64,000 nucleotides of DNA from assembly GCF_003350405.1 (NCBI RefSeq), contig NZ_QQAW01000004.1, positions 124,001-188,000 of the forward strand, written 5' to 3'. The stretch's first letter is position 1. Each line of letters opens with the position of its first letter. The translations under genes and the position numbers were made by a program. The DNA comes from Gluconacetobacter liquefaciens (lineage in GTDB: Bacteria > Pseudomonadota > Alphaproteobacteria > Acetobacterales > Acetobacteraceae). Under the pieces are notes generated by a model. The model worked only from the letters and a program-made list of their open reading frames with translations. It did not search any database and had not been told where the DNA came from. Below are positions 1 to 8,397 of this stretch, in pieces.

Positions 1-1293
1 CGCGGTATCCACGACCTCGACCGTACCCGGCGCGAGGTTCAGGATGTCGCCATCCTCCAGCAGGATCGGCAGCACGCCCTTCTCGCGCGCGATGGCGGCA
101 TTGGCCGTCAGATGGCGCCACTCGCCATGCACCGGAACCGCAAAGCGCGGCCGCACCAGATCGAACAACCGCCGCACATCGCCGCCCGTTGCATGACCAG
201 ACACATGCACCAGATGGTCACGGTCGGTCAGCACCCGTACCCCGCGGCGGGTCAGATTATCCTGGACCTGCATCACCGCCTGCTCGTTCCCAGGGATCAT
301 ACGGCTGCTGTAGATGACCGTATCCCCCTGCCCCAGCGAGATATTGGGGTGGCTGTCGCTGGCGATGCGCGAGAGAGCCGAACGCGGCTCGCCCTGGCTA
401 CCGGTGATGATCATCACCACTTCATCATCCGGTAGCGAATTGGCTTCCTGCTCGGACAGGAAAGCTGGCACATCGGCCAGATAGCCGCATTCCCGCGCCG
501 ACACGTCCAGATTGCGCAGTGAACGGCCGACGATCACCACCGACCGTCCGGCCGCCTGCGCCGCCTTGGCAATCGTCTCGATACGGGCAACGTTGCTGGC
601 AAAACAGGTCACGGCGATGCGCCCGCTCAGCGACGCGATCAGGTCGGTCATGCTGCGCCGCACGTCGGATTCCGACGCCGACGGTCCCTGCGTCATCACA
701 TTGGTGCTGTCGCAGACCATGGCCAGGACGCCCTCGTCCCCCAGAGCCTCGAACGCCGCCACGTCCGTGGGCGGACCCACCATAGGCTGAGGGTCGAACT
801 TCCAGTCGCCAGTATGCACCACGATGCCATGCGGCGTGCGCAGCACCACTGCCTGGGCCTCGGGCACCGAATGCGTCACCGGGATGAAACGCAGGTCAAA
901 CGGCCCGACATTGAACGCGCCACCGGGAGCAATGACGTGGATCTTCACCTGCTGGGTCAGATGCGCCTCGCCCAGCTTGCGGCGCAGCACCGAAGCGGCA
1001 AAGGGCGTGGCGTAGATCGGGCAACCCAGACGCGGCCACAGATGGGCCACCGCTCCCAGATGGTCTTCATGCGCGTGGGTAATGACCAGACCCGCCAGAT
1101 CAGCCTTGCGATCCACGATAAAGACCGGGTCCGGCATCAGGATCTCGGCCTCGGGCGTGTCGTTGCCGGAAAAACCGATGCCGCAATCAATGGCAAGCCA
1201 GGTGGTCCCCAGCCGGTAGAGATTCAGATTCATGCCGATCTCGCCCGTTCCGCCCAGAGGCAGAAAGGCCAGACCATCATTGGTGTCGTTCAT
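1..1293 (-). CDS. rnj: Ribonuclease J (3' end beyond window)
   Basis: Translated by hand from the open minus-strand frame: 431 residues with no stop before the window edge, so roughly the last fifth of a usual ~550-residue RNase J is missing. It starts LPLGGTGEIGMN and carries the metallo-beta-lactamase motif THAHEDH (His73, His75, Asp77, His78), then HTGDWK and the beta-CASP features TGSQGEPRSAL and HVSGHA. The family is a cytosolic endo/5'-exoribonuclease for mRNA decay and rRNA maturation. The ATG at 1293 follows AAAGGAT. It is the last gene of the nuo-birA series, but a 267-bp gap before it suggests it may have its own promoter. Confidence 0.93.
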   Translation of the reverse strand, partial: MNDTNDGLAFLPLGGTGEIGMNLNLYRLGTTWLAIDCGIGFSGNDTPEAEILMPDPVFIVDRKADLAGLVITHAHEDHLGAVAHLWPRLGCPIYATPFAASVLRRKLGEAHLTQQVKIHVIAPGGAFNVGPFDLRFIPVTHSVPEAQAVVLRTPHGIVVHTGDWKFDPQPMVGPPTDVAAFEALGDEGVLAMVCDSTNVMTQGPSASESDVRRSMTDLIASLSGRIAVTCFASNVARIETIAKAAQAAGRSVVIVGRSLRNLDVSARECGYLADVPAFLSEQEANSLPDDEVVMIITGSQGEPRSALSRIASDSHPNISLGQGDTVIYSSRMIPGNEQAVMQVQDNLTRRGVRVLTDRDHLVHVSGHATGGDVRRLFDLVRPRFAVPVHGEWRHLTANAAIAREKGVLPILLEDGDILNLAPGTVEVVDTA

Positions 1294-1560
1294 AACCTAT
1301 CCTTTTGTACCAACACGAATCATGACGGGAAAACAGCCCCTTCATGGGAATATGCATATCGGGATGGCCCGCGCGGCCCGCGAGGGGCCTGCCGGCATCT
1401 CTCCCTTTGCGGACAGTGATTCTGTCCATCAGACTCCAACGCCCCCTTCGGGGCAATCCCACCGTATCCGGCCGCACGGCCCTTCCGATCGGAGCCCGGA
1501 ACCACCCGTTCCCGCTCGACGATCATCGGCCCCATACGACCCTAAAACCCTGACCGGCCG
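1294..1560. other. birA-rnj intergenic region, no supported gene
   Basis: This is the largest gap in the nuo-birA-rnj series. Short open frames exist on both strands, but none resembles a known protein and none has a convincing ribosome binding site. In many Rhodospirillales and related alphaproteobacteria a type III pantothenate kinase gene (coaX) lies here; no trace of its ASKHA motifs is visible. It contains a 17-bp inverted repeat (1411-1427) and a small GCCCC/GGGGC hairpin (1441-1454). Confidence 0.5.
1411..1427. repeat. 17-bp inverted repeat upstream of rnj
   Basis: GGACAG-TGATT-CTGTCC is a perfect 6-bp dyad with a 5-bp spacer, 118 bp upstream of the RNase J start. It could be an operator or an RNA hairpin in the rnj leader. 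The function is unknown. Confidence 0.4.
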
Positions 1561-2343
1561 TCAGGTTCCCGCCCGCCCGGATCCCCCGGTAGCGTCACGG
1601 TCCAACAGCAGAATCTCGCCGGTCGAAATCCGTTTCAGCCCGTCGGCACAGTCCAGCAGGAGCATTCCTTGCTCGTCCAGCCCCACGAATGAACCTTCTA
1701 CCTGCCCGCTTTCGCCGCGCACTACAAGTCTCGTGCCAAGCGGATGGGCCCGTTCCAGCCATGCCGCGCGCAGCGAACCGAACCCATCCGAGCGCCACAC
1801 CGCCTGCCAGCGATCCAGTTCGACACAGATCGCACGCGCTACGACCGCAGGATCCGGTGCGGTCCCATAATCGGCGACGCAGGCAAGAGTCCGCCCGGCA
1901 ATCGAAGGCGCGGCCCGCAGATTGGCTCCGAACCCAATGACCAGCCACCGCCCGATGGCGTCGCTCCCGCTCTCAATAAGAATGCCGGCGGTCTTGCGTC
2001 CACCCAGCAGCAGATCGTTGGGCCATTTCAGCCGCAACTGTGCGGGATCGCGAATCCAAGGCAGGATCGCCCCATGAAAGGCCAGCCCGGCTACGAACGG
2101 CCACAGCCCAACCGCACCTTCCGCCTTGATGGGGCGCAGCAGAACCGAGAAGGCCAGATTGCCGCCTGGATCCTGCCAGTCACGGCCTCGGCTCCCCCGG
2201 CCACTGGTCTGGCGCCGGGCCATGATCGCCAGACCAGCCTCAGCCCCGACGCCGGCCTGCGCGATGCAGCAATCGGACGTAGACCCCAGTTCGTCATGAA
2301 TCTCGAGGCGCCAGGCTGTCGCCCCCGGCACCGGCGGCGCCAT
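1561..2343 (-). CDS. birA: Biotin--[acetyl-CoA-carboxylase] ligase
   Basis: A 260-residue biotin protein ligase that attaches biotin to the BCCP subunit of acetyl-CoA carboxylase. The sequence shows ELGSTSD near the N-terminus, the biotinyl-AMP loop GRGSRGRDW and KWPNDLLLGGRKTAGILIE, followed by the small C-terminal SH3-like domain. There is no N-terminal helix-turn-helix, so this is the monofunctional (group I) form without repressor activity. ATG 2343 overlaps the nuoN stop by one base (TGATG), indicating translational coupling; a GTG one codon upstream is possible. Association of birA with the 3' end of nuo operons is common in alphaproteobacteria. Confidence 0.93.
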   Translation of the reverse strand: MAPPVPGATAWRLEIHDELGSTSDCCIAQAGVGAEAGLAIMARRQTSGRGSRGRDWQDPGGNLAFSVLLRPIKAEGAVGLWPFVAGLAFHGAILPWIRDPAQLRLKWPNDLLLGGRKTAGILIESGSDAIGRWLVIGFGANLRAAPSIAGRTLACVADYGTAPDPAVVARAICVELDRWQAVWRSDGFGSLRAAWLERAHPLGTRLVVRGESGQVEGSFVGLDEQGMLLLDCADGLKRISTGEILLLDRDATGGSGRAGT

Positions 2344-3767
2344 CACCTGAACAGAGCCTGAGCCGCTGCCTGGGCCGCCGTCGAAACCGGCCCCAGCACC
2401 ACCAGGAATCCTACGGTCGCAACCCCCATCCCGACGGAGACGAAGGACAGCGACAGGGGCCGCCGGTCAAGCGGCGCCGTCGCCTCGTCGAAGAACATCA
2501 CCTTGATGATACGCACATAATAATAGGCACCGATCACACTGCTGACGACACCGACCGCCGCCAGCCCAAACAGATGAGCATTGATCGCGGCATAAAACAC
2601 CATCAACTTGCCGAAGAAACCGGCCAGCGGCGGCGCCCCCGCCATGCTGAACATGAAGATCGCCATCGCGGTGGCCAGCCCCGGATCAGTGCGGCCCAGC
2701 CCGGCCAGATCGGCAATCCCCGTCACCGCCCGCCCCTTGCGACGCATGGCGATAATCACGGCGAACGCACCGACATTCATGAGCAGATAGGTCGTCAGAT
2801 AAACCAGCGTACCACGCATGCCTTCTTCGGTACCAGCCGACAGACCCATCAGCGCGTAGCCCATATGGCCAATCGAGGAATAGGCCATCAGCCGTTTGAT
2901 ATCGGTCTGCGGAATGGCGGCCAGCGACCCGAACACCATCGAGACGATCGCAATGGCTTCGACCAGGATCTGCCATTGCGGCGCGACGTGACCGAACGGC
3001 CCGGCCATCACCCGCAGCAGCAGCGCAAAGGCCGCGATCTTCGGCGCACCGGCCATGAAAGCCGTCACCGGGGTCGGCGCGCCCTGATAGACGTCAGGCG
3101 TCCACATATGGAACGGCACCGCCGACAGCTTGAAAGTCAGACCCGCCAGCATGAACACGATGCCGATCATCAGCCCCATCGGCACGGCGGACGTCGCGCT
3201 GAGCGCGGTCTGGATGGCGCCATATTCCATGGTACCGGCAAAGCCATAGACCAGAGCCGAACCATAGAGCAGCAGCCCGGAGGCCAGCGACCCAAGCACG
3301 AAATATTTCAGCCCAGCCTCCGCCCCCCGCACATCATCCCGTGCAAAAGCGCAGAGGATGTAGATGGCCAATGACGACAGTTCCAGCCCGATGAACAGCG
3401 TCATCAGATTACCCGACGAAGCCATCATCATCGTGCCAAGGGTTGAAAACAGCAGCAGGACCGGGAATTCGAATCGTTCCACCTTCAGTTCCCGCGCATA
3501 GCCGACCGTCAGCATAGTGGCCAACGCCCCGCCGGCCAGGCTGAGAATCTTCATGAAACGGGCAAAGCTGTCATTGACGAAGATGTGGTTGTAACCGATC
3601 CCGTCCGGCGACATCACGACCAGGAATGCGGTCAGGACGAAGGCGCCGATCGTCAGCATGGAACAGGCAAGAAAGGGCTGCCCTTTCTTCTGCACCACCC
3701 CGAAGACGAGGATAGCGAGGCCACACAGCGCCAGGACGATTTCCGGCAGAGCAAGTGTCCAGTTCAT
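2343..3767 (-). CDS. nuoN: NADH-quinone oxidoreductase subunit N
   Basis: A 474-residue Mrp-antiporter-like membrane subunit of complex I, one of the three proton-pumping modules of the membrane arm. It shows about 14 hydrophobic segments and the hallmarks LELSSLAIYIL, HMWTPDVYQGAPTPVTAF and DIKRLMAYSSIGHMGY. The ATG at 3767 (MNWTLALPE) is chosen. The open frame runs 66 codons further upstream, but that part is the nuoL gene read in another frame. The immediately preceding gene is nuoL, with no nuoM between them. Confidence 0.96.
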   Translation of the reverse strand: MNWTLALPEIVLALCGLAILVFGVVQKKGQPFLACSMLTIGAFVLTAFLVVMSPDGIGYNHIFVNDSFARFMKILSLAGGALATMLTVGYARELKVERFEFPVLLLFSTLGTMMMASSGNLMTLFIGLELSSLAIYILCAFARDDVRGAEAGLKYFVLGSLASGLLLYGSALVYGFAGTMEYGAIQTALSATSAVPMGLMIGIVFMLAGLTFKLSAVPFHMWTPDVYQGAPTPVTAFMAGAPKIAAFALLLRVMAGPFGHVAPQWQILVEAIAIVSMVFGSLAAIPQTDIKRLMAYSSIGHMGYALMGLSAGTEEGMRGTLVYLTTYLLMNVGAFAVIIAMRRKGRAVTGIADLAGLGRTDPGLATAMAIFMFSMAGAPPLAGFFGKLMVFYAAINAHLFGLAAVGVVSSVIGAYYYVRIIKVMFFDEATAPLDRRPLSLSFVSVGMGVATVGFLVVLGPVSTAAQAAAQALFR

Positions 3768-3790
3768 CGGTTCAAACCCGTTCCCGGAGA

Positions 3791-5731
3791 TCAATGGAAG
3801 ACCAGCAGGGTGGAGACGAGCACCACCAGACCAATCAGCATCGTGAAGGCATAGATCGCGATCGAACCGGTCTGGGTCCGCACCGCCTGAGCAGCGGTTC
3901 CGGCTGTCATCCTGGCCAGACCGTGCGGAATCCCCTCGATCACCCCTTCGTCCGCGCCCTTCCACAACAGGTTGGCCAGCGCGCGGTACGGCCGGACGAA
4001 CAGATGGTCATACAGTTCGTCGAAATACCATTTGTTCAGCAAGAACAGATAGATCGGCCGCAGGCTGGTCGCGAACGACGCCGGAATGGTCGGGCTGGCC
4101 ACATAGCAGAGATAAGCGACCAGAATCCCCAGCACGCCGGCAAAGGTCGGCACCAGCGCGATCAGTTCCGGCGTCTGTTCCAGCGTCGCGATGACGGTGT
4201 TACCCGGCGCATTCACAATCGCCCCGCTCCAGAACGCAGCCTGCCCTTCGCCGACATAGTACGGCGCCAGCAGCAGCCCGGCCAGCACGGCACCCACGCC
4301 CAGCAGAACCAGCGGCAGCGTCATCCAGACCGGGCTCTCATGCGCGCCCTCATGCAGGTGCGCATCGCGCGGCGCACCATGGAAGACCAGAAAGATCAGA
4401 CGCCAGCTATAGAGCGCGGTAATGAAGGCCGTAATGCAGCCCAGCGTCCAACCATAGAAGCCGAGACCGCTATGGGCCATCCATGTGGCCTCCAGAATCG
4501 CGTCCTTCGACCAGTATCCGGCGAAGGGAAAGATACCGGCAAGCGCCAGGCTGCCCAGCCACATTGCGCCATAGGTCAGCGGAATCTTCTTCCACAGGCC
4601 CCCCATGCGGAACATGTTCTGCTCGTCATGAACGGCATGGATCACCGAGCCCGCACCCAGGAAGAGTAGCGCCTTGAAGAAAGCATGCGTCGTCAGATGA
4701 AACATCGACGCCTGGTACGCCCCAGCCCCGACCGCCATGAACATGTAGCCAAGCTGCGAACAGGTCGAATAGGCGATCGTGCGCTTGATATCCGGCTGCA
4801 CCAGCCCCACCGTGGCGGCGAAGAAGCAGGTCGTCGCGCCGATGAACAGAATGAAAGCCTTGGTATCAGGCGCGAATTCCACCAGCGGCGACATCCGCGC
4901 CATCAGGAACACGCCGGCGGTCACCATGGTCGCGGCATGGATCAGCGCGGAGACCGGCGTCGGGCCTTCCATGGCATCCGGCAGCCAGGTGTGCAGGAAA
5001 AGCTGCGCCGACTTGCCCATCGCGCCGATAAACAGCAGCAGGCAGATCGTCTCATAGATCCGGTGCGTGCCGAGCAGCGTGTAGGTGTCGTCACCATGTG
5101 CCGGCACCAGCGCAAAGATATTGTCGTAGGTGACCGAGCCGAATTCGACGAACAACAGCGCGATCCCGACCATGAAGAACAAATCGGCGACGCGATTGAC
5201 CACGAAAGCCTTGATCGCGGCCGCACAGGCGCTGGGCCGATCATACCAGTAGCCAATCAGCAGATAGCTCGCGAGGCCCACCCCTTCCCAGCCGAAGAAG
5301 AGCTGGATCAAGTCGTTCGACGTCACCAGCATCAGCATGGCAAAGGTGAAGAGCGAGAGGTAGGAGAAGAACCGATAGGTCGGGGTCGTCTCGTGCCCCA
5401 TGTAACCGATGCTGTAGATATGCACGAGAGCCGAGACCGCCGTGACCATGGCGACCATCGACAGCGACAGCGTATCCAGTCGCAGCGTCCAGGCGGCATG
5501 GAAGCTGCCGGCACGGATCCAGTCCGCCAGTTGCACCACGACCGGCATGCCGCCGATATGCATCGCGGTGAACAGCGCGCCACTGCCGCACAGGGCTGCG
5601 ATCACCATGATGGACGTAGTCAGCGCCTTGGCCGGCCCGTCGCCCATCATCCGCCCGAACAGTCCCGCCACCATGCAGGCGAACAGGGGCCCAAGGACCG
5701 CGATCTCGAAAAGGGTAGATGCCGTTTGCAT
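3791..5731 (-). CDS. nuoL: NADH-quinone oxidoreductase subunit L
   Basis: A 646-residue, strongly hydrophobic distal proton-pumping subunit of complex I. Signatures include FFGWEGVGLASYLLIGYW, LPDAMEGPTPVSALIHAATM, DIKRTIAYSTCSQLGYMF and HAFFKALLFLGAGSVIHA. The C-terminal part carries the long lateral helix expected of NuoL, and the length is normal for the family. It follows nuoK by 7 bp. The next gene is nuoN after only 23 bp, so this copy cannot be a nuoL-nuoM fusion: its length fits NuoL alone. Confidence 0.96.
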   Translation of the reverse strand: MQTASTLFEIAVLGPLFACMVAGLFGRMMGDGPAKALTTSIMVIAALCGSGALFTAMHIGGMPVVVQLADWIRAGSFHAAWTLRLDTLSLSMVAMVTAVSALVHIYSIGYMGHETTPTYRFFSYLSLFTFAMLMLVTSNDLIQLFFGWEGVGLASYLLIGYWYDRPSACAAAIKAFVVNRVADLFFMVGIALLFVEFGSVTYDNIFALVPAHGDDTYTLLGTHRIYETICLLLFIGAMGKSAQLFLHTWLPDAMEGPTPVSALIHAATMVTAGVFLMARMSPLVEFAPDTKAFILFIGATTCFFAATVGLVQPDIKRTIAYSTCSQLGYMFMAVGAGAYQASMFHLTTHAFFKALLFLGAGSVIHAVHDEQNMFRMGGLWKKIPLTYGAMWLGSLALAGIFPFAGYWSKDAILEATWMAHSGLGFYGWTLGCITAFITALYSWRLIFLVFHGAPRDAHLHEGAHESPVWMTLPLVLLGVGAVLAGLLLAPYYVGEGQAAFWSGAIVNAPGNTVIATLEQTPELIALVPTFAGVLGILVAYLCYVASPTIPASFATSLRPIYLFLLNKWYFDELYDHLFVRPYRALANLLWKGADEGVIEGIPHGLARMTAGTAAQAVRTQTGSIAIYAFTMLIGLVVLVSTLLVFH

Positions 5732-5738
5732 GGCCCGC

Positions 5739-6062
5739 TCAGCCCTTCATCATGGTGATGTCTTCGACCTCGATCGAACCGCGATTGCGGAAATAGACCG
5801 TCACGATCGCCAATCCGATGGCGGATTCAGCCGCCGCGATGGTCAGGACGAACAGGGTGAAGACCTGCCCGGACAGATCGCCGAGCGCGGAAGAAAATGC
5901 GACGAAATTCAAATTCGCCGACAGCAGGATCAGTTCGATCGACATCAGGATGATGATGACGTTCTTGCGGTTCAGGAAAATGCCGAACACACCCAGAACC
6001 AGCAGGATGGCACTGACCGTCAGATAAGGCCCGATGCCGATGCTTCCCAGTCCGCCGGTCAT
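5739..6062 (-). CDS. nuoK: NADH-quinone oxidoreductase subunit K
   Basis: A 107-residue, three-helix membrane subunit of complex I (MrpC-like). The conserved membrane glutamates are visible in [14 protein letters not shown] (helix 2) and in [14 protein letters not shown] (helix 3). The start overlaps the nuoJ stop by 4 bp (ATGA), so translation is probably coupled. Full length for the family. Confidence 0.96.
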   Translation of the reverse strand: MTGGLGSIGIGPYLTVSAILLVLGVFGIFLNRKNVIIILMSIELILLSANLNFVAFSSALGDLSGQVFTLFVLTIAAAESAIGLAIVTVYFRNRGSIEVEDITMMKG

Positions 6063-6817
6063 TGCGCCAGCCCTCCATGGTTGTCGGCACCGTGTTTCAG
6101 GGGGCCCTCGACCGGCTTGCCCTGAGGCACGGGGTCGGCTGTCACCCCGTACGATCCGGGCACCGACGCGATGTAGTAGGATTCTTCCGGCCGGCGGAAA
6201 CCGCCATTGGCAGCCACACCCTGCCCCAGCGGCACAGTCATCATGGCAAGCGTATCCGTCACCGTACGTTCGTGCTGCCGATCGATGTTCTGCCGCCGCC
6301 CCATCGGCCGTTCGCGCAGCGTCAGCACGATCGCGCCGATCATCGCCACCAACAGCACCAGACCGCAGGATTCGAACAGGAAGATGTAATGCGTATACAG
6401 CACGTCACCTAACGCCGCGGTATTGGTCCGTCCCGGCGCCGCCACCACATGCGGCACGGAACCGATATCCTGCGCGACTTGCCAGTGGCTGAATGCCAGC
6501 GCCAGTTCGGCCAGCAGCACCAGCCCCACCGCCGCCCCGAAGGGCGCGTAACGCTGCAATCCCTCGCGCATCTGCGCGAAACGGACATCGAGCATCATCA
6601 CGACGAACAGGAACAGCACCGCAACGGCACCGACATAGACGATGACCAGGATCATCGCGAGGAATTCGGCCCCCGCGACCAGAAACAGACCCGCAGCATT
6701 GAAGAATGCCAGGATCAGAAACAGCACGGAATGAACGGGATTACGCGCGCTGACCACCGTGCCGGCCGACAGGACCAGTACCGTCGCGAACACGTAGAAG
6801 ACGATTTGGGTCATCAT
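6059..6817 (-). CDS. nuoJ: NADH-quinone oxidoreductase subunit J
   Basis: A 252-residue complex I membrane subunit with five predicted transmembrane segments in the first ~170 residues, including the typical [21 protein letters not shown] segment near residues 54-75. The remaining ~75 residues are hydrophilic ([19 protein letters not shown] onward), which makes this longer than many bacterial NuoJ proteins (~165-205). The tail repeats the pattern of other alphaproteobacterial NuoJ proteins but its role is not known to me. There are two adjacent ATG codons at the start (6817, 6814). Confidence 0.94.
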   Translation of the reverse strand: MMTQIVFYVFATVLVLSAGTVVSARNPVHSVLFLILAFFNAAGLFLVAGAEFLAMILVIVYVGAVAVLFLFVVMMLDVRFAQMREGLQRYAPFGAAVGLVLLAELALAFSHWQVAQDIGSVPHVVAAPGRTNTAALGDVLYTHYIFLFESCGLVLLVAMIGAIVLTLRERPMGRRQNIDRQHERTVTDTLAMMTVPLGQGVAANGGFRRPEESYYIASVPGSYGVTADPVPQGKPVEGPLKHGADNHGGLAQ

Positions 6818-6877
6818 CGGTGACCTTCCTGCCGCATGGCTCTTTTCTCCCGCTGTCCTACCGTCTCGGCAGCGCGC

Positions 6878-7366
6878 TCAACGATAGGGCGCATCGAGTT
6901 CCAGCCGCCGCGCCAGGACACTTTCCCAGCGGTCGCCGTTGGCGAGCAGCTTGTCCTTGTTGTACATGAGTTCCTCGCGCGTCTCGGTCGCGAACTCGTA
7001 ATTCGGCCCTTCGACAATCGCATCGACCGGGCAGGCCTCCTCGCACAGGCCGCAATAGATGCATTTCGTCATGTCGATGTCGTAGCGCGTCGTGCGCCGC
7101 GACCCGTCATCGCGCGGTTCGGATTCGATCGTGATCGCTTCCGCCGGGCAGGTCGCCTCGCACAGCTTGCAGGCAATGCAGCGTTCCTCGCCGTTCGGAT
7201 AGCGACGCAGGGCATGCTCCCCACGGAAACGCGGCGAGAGCGGCCCCTTTTCGTATGGATAGTTGATCGTCACCTTGGGTTTGAAGAAGGCCCGCAGCGT
7301 CGCTCCCATGCCGGCCACCAGTTCGGCCAGCAGGAAGGAACGGACCGTCCGGTCAAGATACCCCAT
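6878..7366 (-). CDS. nuoI: NADH-quinone oxidoreductase subunit I
   Basis: A 162-residue peripheral-arm subunit that carries the two [4Fe-4S] clusters N6a and N6b passing electrons toward N2 in NuoB. Both ferredoxin motifs are intact: [12 protein letters not shown] and [15 protein letters not shown] 7366 ([10 protein letters not shown]) overlaps the nuoH stop by one base (TGATG); the longer open frame upstream is nuoH read out of frame. 60 bp separate it from nuoJ. Confidence 0.96.
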   Translation of the reverse strand: MGYLDRTVRSFLLAELVAGMGATLRAFFKPKVTINYPYEKGPLSPRFRGEHALRRYPNGEERCIACKLCEATCPAEAITIESEPRDDGSRRTTRYDIDMTKCIYCGLCEEACPVDAIVEGPNYEFATETREELMYNKDKLLANGDRWESVLARRLELDAPYR

Positions 7367-8391
7367 CAGCTCGCTCCTCCCTGGGGCAACAGCCCGGTGG
7401 CCAGCAGAAAGCCCGCCGTCAGCACCATCCACACCAGCGAGAGCGGGAGGAACACTTTCCATCCCAGGCGCATCAACTGGTCGTAGCGGTAACGCGGAAA
7501 CGTCGCGCGCACCCAGATAAAGACGAACAGGCAGAACAGGATTTTCGCAATCAGCCACAGCGGCCCCGGTATCCAGGTAAAGGGCGCGATCCCGATCGGC
7601 GGCAGCCAGCCACCGAGAAACAGAATGCTGACCATCCCCGACATCAGGAACATGTTGGCATATTCGCCCAGGAAGAAGAGGCCGAAGGCCAACGCCGAAT
7701 ATTCGACGAAGAAGCCAGCCACCAGTTCACTCTCGCCCTCGGGCAGATCGAATGGCGCGCGGTTGGTCTCCGCCAGCGCCGAGATGAAGAAGATGATGAA
7801 CATCGGAAACATCGGCAGACAGAACCAGACATGGCGCTGCGCGAGCACGATGTCGTTCAGGTTCAGGCTGCCCACCGCCAGCAGCACCGACACGATCACA
7901 AGGCCGATCGACACCTCATACGACACCATCTGCGCCGCAGCGCGAAGGCCGCCGAGAAAGGCATATTTCGAATTCGACGCCCAGCCCGCGATCAGCACGC
8001 CATAGACACCTAGCGACGAGATGGCGAGCAGGTAGAGAACACCGACATTGATATTCGCGATCGCCCAACCATCGTTTGTGGGAATGACCGCCCAAGCCGT
8101 CATAGCCAGTGAAAAGGTCAGGAAGGGTGCGAACAGGAACAGAAACCGGTTGGCTCCGGACGGGATCACGGTTTCCTTGGTAATCATCTTGATCGCGTCG
8201 GCAAAAGCCTGCAGCAGACCAAAGGGGCCGTTGACGTTCGGCCCCTTGCGAAGCTGCATCGCCGCCATGACCTTGCGTTCGGCCAGCGTCAGATAGGCGA
8301 CGCCCAGCAGAAGCGGCACCAGAACGGCCAGGGCTTCGAGAACCGTCAGGATCACCTGACCGATCATTGTGTGCAGAAAGAAATGCGCCAC
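7366..8391 (-). CDS. nuoH: NADH-quinone oxidoreductase subunit H
   Basis: A 341-residue, eight-helix membrane subunit that forms the quinone-binding chamber at the junction of the two arms. Signatures include [41 protein letters not shown] and [15 protein letters not shown]. The start is a GTG at 8391 ([11 protein letters not shown]), 6 bp after the nuoG stop; an in-frame ATG lies eight codons later. Length is typical. Confidence 0.95.
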   Translation of the reverse strand: MAHFFLHTMIGQVILTVLEALAVLVPLLLGVAYLTLAERKVMAAMQLRKGPNVNGPFGLLQAFADAIKMITKETVIPSGANRFLFLFAPFLTFSLAMTAWAVIPTNDGWAIANINVGVLYLLAISSLGVYGVLIAGWASNSKYAFLGGLRAAAQMVSYEVSIGLVIVSVLLAVGSLNLNDIVLAQRHVWFCLPMFPMFIIFFISALAETNRAPFDLPEGESELVAGFFVEYSALAFGLFFLGEYANMFLMSGMVSILFLGGWLPPIGIAPFTWIPGPLWLIAKILFCLFVFIWVRATFPRYRYDQLMRLGWKVFLPLSLVWMVLTAGFLLATGLLPQGGAS

Positions 8392-8397
8392 GTCGCC

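Noticed and set aside
1277-1535. Short minus-strand frames as remnants of coaX
   Set aside because: Neither frame shows the glycine-rich ATP-binding or other motifs of type III pantothenate kinases.
3768-3965. 66 extra N-terminal codons for nuoN
   Set aside because: They read the nuoL 3' end in another frame. The NuoN family begins at MNWTL, and the extension has no membrane character. I also looked here for a nuoM remnant and found none.
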